Origin: Fundicoccus_A sp052115865 | GTDB lineage: Bacteria > Bacillota > Bacilli > Lactobacillales > Aerococcaceae | Assembly: GCF_052115865.1 (NCBI RefSeq) | Contig: NZ_JBQKME010000003.1 | Location: 62,001-126,000, forward strand | Reading direction: 5' to 3' | DNA length: 64,000 bases | Shown: positions 60,632-64,000 of the stretch, piece after piece | Numbering within the stretch: position 1 is the stretch's first letter | Layout of the letters: each line of letters begins with the position of its first letter | Translations under genes and position numbers: made by a program | The notes under the pieces: model-generated | Told to the model about the DNA's origin: nothing | Seen by the model: only the letters and a program-made list of their open reading frames with translations | Databases searched by the model: none

Positions 60632-61912
60632 ATGACAGCGAATTTTGAAAAACAATCAACCAATGAAGGTATATTAACTTTTGAAGTACCAGTTGAAGAA
60701 GTTAAGAAAGCTTTAGATAAAGCATTTAAAAAAGTACAAAAGAACTTATCTGTACCAGGTTTTAGAAAAGGTAAAGTGCCACGTCAAATTTTTAATAATG
60801 TATATGGTGAAGAGGCTCTTTATGATGATGCCTTGAATATGGTTTTACCAGATGCTTATACAAAAGCAATTGAAGAAACAGGTCTTGATGTTGTGACTCA
60901 ACCTCAATTTGATGTTGAATCAGTAGAAAGAAACAAACCTTGGGTATTAACAGCAAAAGTAACTTTAAAACCAGAAGTTAAATTAGGCGAATATAAAGGA
61001 CTTCAAGTTGAAAAACAAGATCGTGAAGTTACAGATGAAGATGTACAAAACGAAATTGAAAGCAAACGTCAAAGACTTGCTGAATTAGTTGTTAAAGAAG
61101 AAGCTGCTGAATTAGGCGATACAGTTGTTATTGACTATAAAGGCTTTAAAGGTGAAGAACAGTTCGAAGGTGGAACAGCTGACAATCATTCATTAGAATT
61201 AGGATCAAATTCATTTATTCCTGGTTTTGAAGAACAATTAGTGGGAGCTTCTGCTGGAGATGAAGTAGATGTTAATGTTACTTTCCCAGAAGATTACCAT
61301 GCAGAAGACTTAAAAGGTGAAGCTGTAGTCTTTAGAGTAACGGTACACGAAGTTAAAGCTAAAGAAGTTCCAGAATTAGATGATGAATTTGCTAAAGATG
61401 CTGATGATGAAGTTGAAACATTAGCTGAATTAGAAAATAAAATCAGAGTTCAATTACAAGACCAAAAAGATAAAGCAGCAAAAGAAATTATTGATGATTT
61501 AGCATTACGTCAAGCAGTTGAAAATGCAGAAATCGTTGATTTACCATACGAAATGGTACACGAAGAAATTCACCGTCAAATGGATCACTTCTTAAATAAC
61601 TTACGTCGTCAAGGTATTGATGAAAACATGTATTACCAAATTACTGGTACAACTGAAGCTGATTTACATGATCAATTTGGTGAAGAAGCAGATTTAAGAA
61701 CTAAAACAAACTTAGTATTAGAAGCTATTGTGAAAGCTGAAGATATTCAAGTGGATGAGCATGAAATTGAAAATGAAGTTAAAGAATTATCTGAGCAATA
61801 TGGAATGGACATCGAACAAGTTCGTAATGTTGTTTCAAATGATATGTTAACTTCAGATATTAAAATGAAAAAAGCAATGAGCTTAATCATTGACTCAGTA
61901 GAAGAAATTTAA
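60632..61912 (+). CDS. tig: Trigger factor chaperone
   Basis: This 426-residue chaperone meets nascent chains at the ribosome exit. The N-terminal ribosome-binding domain contains the signature VPGFRKGKVPR (about 43–53), then the FKBP-type prolyl isomerase domain (about 150–245; GDTVVIDYKGF) and the helical C-terminal domain. GGAGGT precedes the ATG. clpX follows after a terminator, the usual order tig–clpX. Confidence 0.97.
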   Translation: MTANFEKQSTNEGILTFEVPVEEVKKALDKAFKKVQKNLSVPGFRKGKVPRQIFNNVYGEEALYDDALNMVLPDAYTKAIEETGLDVVTQPQFDVESVERNKPWVLTAKVTLKPEVKLGEYKGLQVEKQDREVTDEDVQNEIESKRQRLAELVVKEEAAELGDTVVIDYKGFKGEEQFEGGTADNHSLELGSNSFIPGFEEQLVGASAGDEVDVNVTFPEDYHAEDLKGEAVVFRVTVHEVKAKEVPELDDEFAKDADDEVETLAELENKIRVQLQDQKDKAAKEIIDDLALRQAVENAEIVDLPYEMVHEEIHRQMDHFLNNLRRQGIDENMYYQITGTTEADLHDQFGEEADLRTKTNLVLEAIVKAEDIQVDEHEIENEVKELSEQYGMDIEQVRNVVSNDMLTSDIKMKKAMSLIIDSVEEI

Positions 61913-61941
61913 TTATAATAAAATTAGCACATATGAAATTG

Positions 61942-61993
61942 AGGGATTGCAAATGTCACGCACTGATAAATGTAGACAATTGCATCCCTTTTT
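61942..61993 (+). terminator. Terminator after tig
   Basis: AGGGATTGCAA…TGTC (61942 onward) pairs with GACAATTGCATCCCT (to 61989) with one bulge, followed by TTTTT. The stem is good, with a 14-nt loop. Confidence 0.8.
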
Positions 61994-62028
61994 ATCGTAT
62001 GAATATTAGATGAGAGGGAGGTAGTCAA

Positions 62029-63273
62029 ATGGCTCGAAATATTAACCAAAGGTCAAATGACTATTTTTGCTCATTTTGTGGAAAATCACAGGATGAAGTT
62101 AACAAAATAATTGCCGGACCTGATGTATATATATGTGATGAATGTGTGGAATTATGTAAATCCATCATTGATGAAGAAATGAAAACAGAAAGAATGCACA
62201 GTCCAGTTGAAATTCTTAAACCAAGTGAAATTATGAATTTACTAAATGAATATGTCATTGGTCAAACAGAAGCTAAAAAGTCATTAGCAGTTTCCGTTTA
62301 TAATCATTATAAAAGAATTAATCAAATGGATAATGATTCTGATATAGAACTTCAAAAAAGTAATATTTTATTGATTGGTCCAACTGGATCGGGTAAAACA
62401 TTTTTAGCACAAACTCTAGCACGTATCTTAAATGTTCCATTTGCTATTGCAGATGCAACAACCTTAACTGAAGCTGGTTATGTTGGTGAAGATGTCGAAA
62501 ATATTTTACTTAAGTTAGTTCAAGCTGCAGATTACGATTTAGAAGTTGCTCAACATGGTATTGTTTACATTGATGAGATTGATAAGATTTCACGTAAAAC
62601 TGAAAATGTTTCGATTACACGTGATGTAAGTGGTGAAGGTGTACAGCAAGCTTTATTAAAGATTTTAGAAGGAACTGAAGCTAATATTCCTCCAAAAGGT
62701 GGCAGAAAACATCCAAATCAAGAGTTTCTAAAATTAGATACTTCGCAAATTTTATTTATTGTTGGTGGAGCATTTGATGGCATAGAAACGATTGTAAAAG
62801 AACGTTTAGGTAGCAAGGTAATTGGTTTTGGTGGTTCTAAAGGTAAATTAGATGAGTCGAAAAGTATTATGCAACAAATTTCACCAGAAGACTTATTGAA
62901 ATTTGGTTTAATTCCTGAATTTATTGGACGTTTACCAGTTATGGCATCTCTAGAAAAACTAACTAAAGACGATTTAATTCGCATCTTAACTCAACCAAAA
63001 AATGCCTTAGTAAAACAATATCAAAAATTGTTTGAAATCGACAATATTGAACTTGAATTTACAGAAGATGCCTTAGAAGCGATTGCTGAAAAAGCTTTAA
63101 GCCGTGAGACAGGTGCACGTGGTTTACGTTCAATTATTGAAGAAGTGATGCTTGATGTAATGTATGAAGTTCCTAGTCGCTACGATATATCTAAAGTCGT
63201 CATAACAAAAGAAAATGTTAATGGTGTAGAAACACCAAATTATTATGATCAAGATAATCTAAAAATTTCATAG
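62029..63273 (+). CDS. clpX: ATP-dependent unfoldase ClpX
   Basis: This 414-residue AAA+ ring protein unfolds substrates for ClpP. It has an N-terminal C4 zinc finger (CSFC … CDEC, about 14–40), Walker A GPTGSGKT, Walker B VYIDEIDKI, the pore loop GYVG and the IGF-type ClpP-binding loop (VIGFGG), sensor and C-terminal domains. GGGAGG lies before the ATG. ysxC follows after 12 nt as in most Firmicutes. Confidence 0.98.
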   Translation: MARNINQRSNDYFCSFCGKSQDEVNKIIAGPDVYICDECVELCKSIIDEEMKTERMHSPVEILKPSEIMNLLNEYVIGQTEAKKSLAVSVYNHYKRINQMDNDSDIELQKSNILLIGPTGSGKTFLAQTLARILNVPFAIADATTLTEAGYVGEDVENILLKLVQAADYDLEVAQHGIVYIDEIDKISRKTENVSITRDVSGEGVQQALLKILEGTEANIPPKGGRKHPNQEFLKLDTSQILFIVGGAFDGIETIVKERLGSKVIGFGGSKGKLDESKSIMQQISPEDLLKFGLIPEFIGRLPVMASLEKLTKDDLIRILTQPKNALVKQYQKLFEIDNIELEFTEDALEAIAEKALSRETGARGLRSIIEEVMLDVMYEVPSRYDISKVVITKENVNGVETPNYYDQDNLKIS

Positions 63274-63285
63274 TGAGGTGATTGG

Positions 63286-63885
63286 ATGCAAGTAACACAT
63301 GCTGAACTCGTTACAAGTGCAGTAAACCCTAGTCAATATCCTCCAGATAATGTTTTTGAAGTTGCCTTAGCCGGACGTTCGAATGTTGGTAAATCTTCCT
63401 TTATTAATAAAATGATTAATCGCAAAGGACTTGCCCGAACATCTGGGCAACCTGGTAAGACGCAAACCTTAAACTTTTATAATATTAATCATCAGTTTCG
63501 TTTTGTTGACGTACCCGGTTATGGTTATGCTCGTGTTGCTAAGACACAAAGGGCGTCTTGGAGTAAAATGATTGAGAAATATTTAAGTCAACGAGAGAAT
63601 TTAAATATTGTCTTTCTGTTGATGGATTTTCGTCATCCACCAACAGAATTAGATATTACGATGAAAGATTTCATAGAAGCATTGGATATTCCTTATGGAA
63701 TTATTCTAACAAAATCAGATAAAGTGAAAAAAAGTCAGTGGCAACGTCATTTGAATGTCTTCAAAAAAGATTTAGAATTAGATACAATCGATGCGTTATT
63801 TCCGTTTTCTTCTGAAACGGGAGAAGGTAGCGAAATAATTTGGGAAATTATTTCAGATGCGATTGAAGCATCGCAAATTGATTAA
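63286..63885 (+). CDS. ysxC: Ribosome biogenesis GTPase YsxC (EngB)
   Basis: This 199-residue GTPase acts in late 50S assembly. G1 is GRSNVGKSS, G2/G3 are GKTQTLNFY and DVPGYGYA, G4 is TKSDK and G5 is FSSETG. GAGGTG precedes the ATG. It is coupled to clpX by a 12-nt gap. Confidence 0.97.
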   Translation: MQVTHAELVTSAVNPSQYPPDNVFEVALAGRSNVGKSSFINKMINRKGLARTSGQPGKTQTLNFYNINHQFRFVDVPGYGYARVAKTQRASWSKMIEKYLSQRENLNIVFLLMDFRHPPTELDITMKDFIEALDIPYGIILTKSDKVKKSQWQRHLNVFKKDLELDTIDALFPFSSETGEGSEIIWEIISDAIEASQID

Positions 63886-63911
63886 AAATATCTTAACTTA
63901 AGGAGATAGCA

Positions 63912-64000
63912 ATGTTCAAAACGTTAAAAGATAGATTTTCTACGGTAGAGTGGAGTTGGATTTTACAAGATTGGGCAAATTCTGTATATTCATTAATGAT
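63912..64000 (+). CDS. MFS transporter, UMF1 family (5' end only)
   Basis: The window ends 29 codons into this gene. The visible N-terminus contains EWSWILQDWANSVYSLM, which resembles the W-x-x-x-DWANSxY opening of UMF1/Atg22-like major facilitator proteins. AAGGAG precedes the ATG, 26 nt after ysxC. The family call rests on this short segment only. Confidence 0.6.
   Translation, partial: MFKTLKDRFSTVEWSWILQDWANSVYSLM

Overview
The window is a 64-kb stretch of low-GC chromosome packed with housekeeping genes. Gene content and order point to a member of the Lactobacillales. The order resembles the ftsK–tcsA–pgsA–cinA–recA–rny block of Listeria and the scpAB–rluB–fmnP–fer–ypbE–cmk–ypfD–der–hbs–ypiAB–cca–dinG–ypmB–asnS–dnaD–ponA–recU block of Bacillus. 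Many start codons are TTG. An Aerococcaceae-like genus is a reasonable guess, but this is inference, not something I can prove from the sequence. I see no rRNA, tRNA, CRISPR array, prophage or intact insertion sequence.

Layout. 1–4.2 kb: a tiny membrane protein, a CovRS/ArlRS-type two-component system, and the divergent pair yidC/acylphosphatase. 4.3–12.2 kb: ftsK and a nucleoside import system (bmpA, nupABC), with a 166-nt structured intergenic element between bmpA and nupA. 12.4–18.7 kb: rodZ, pgsA, cinA, recA (with a LexA box) and rny. 18.8–27.4 kb: ymdB, mutSL, msrB, ruvAB and queA. 27.5–34 kb: a DUF2929 protein, dnaE, pfkA and pyk. 34–39.8 kb: argS behind a leader with its own promoter and terminator, then cvfB, xerD, deoB and punA. 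39.9–42.4 kb: a GNAT protein, scpAB and rluB. 42.5–44.5 kb: ribU under an FMN riboswitch, a ferredoxin and a LysM protein. 44.6–57.1 kb: cmk, an S1 protein, der, hup, ypiA, reoY, cca, a dinG-like gene, ypmB, asnS and dnaD. 57.2–60.3 kb (minus strand): recU and pbp1A. 60.6–64 kb: tig, clpX, ysxC and the start of an MFS transporter.

How the genes work together. DNA repair and recombination dominate (recA, mutSL, ruvAB, recU, xerD, dinG-like), with envelope and division functions (ftsK, rodZ, pgsA, pbp1A, yidC, covRS), lower glycolysis (pfkA, pyk) and nucleoside salvage (BmpA–NupABC import, then PunA and DeoB). The YpiA/ReoY pair belongs to a route that feeds MurA to ClpCP in other Firmicutes.

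The points most worth a second look are these. The DinG-like protein keeps its exonuclease but has lost the helicase ATPase motifs. The BMP-family binding protein has no lipobox cysteine. The bmpA–nupA gap carries a multibranched RNA-like (or MITE-like) element. The argS leader carries an arginine-rich mini-ORF, alternative hairpins and a terminator. I found no clearly new multi-gene system; the candidates for undescribed biology are the two RNA elements and the degenerate DinG.
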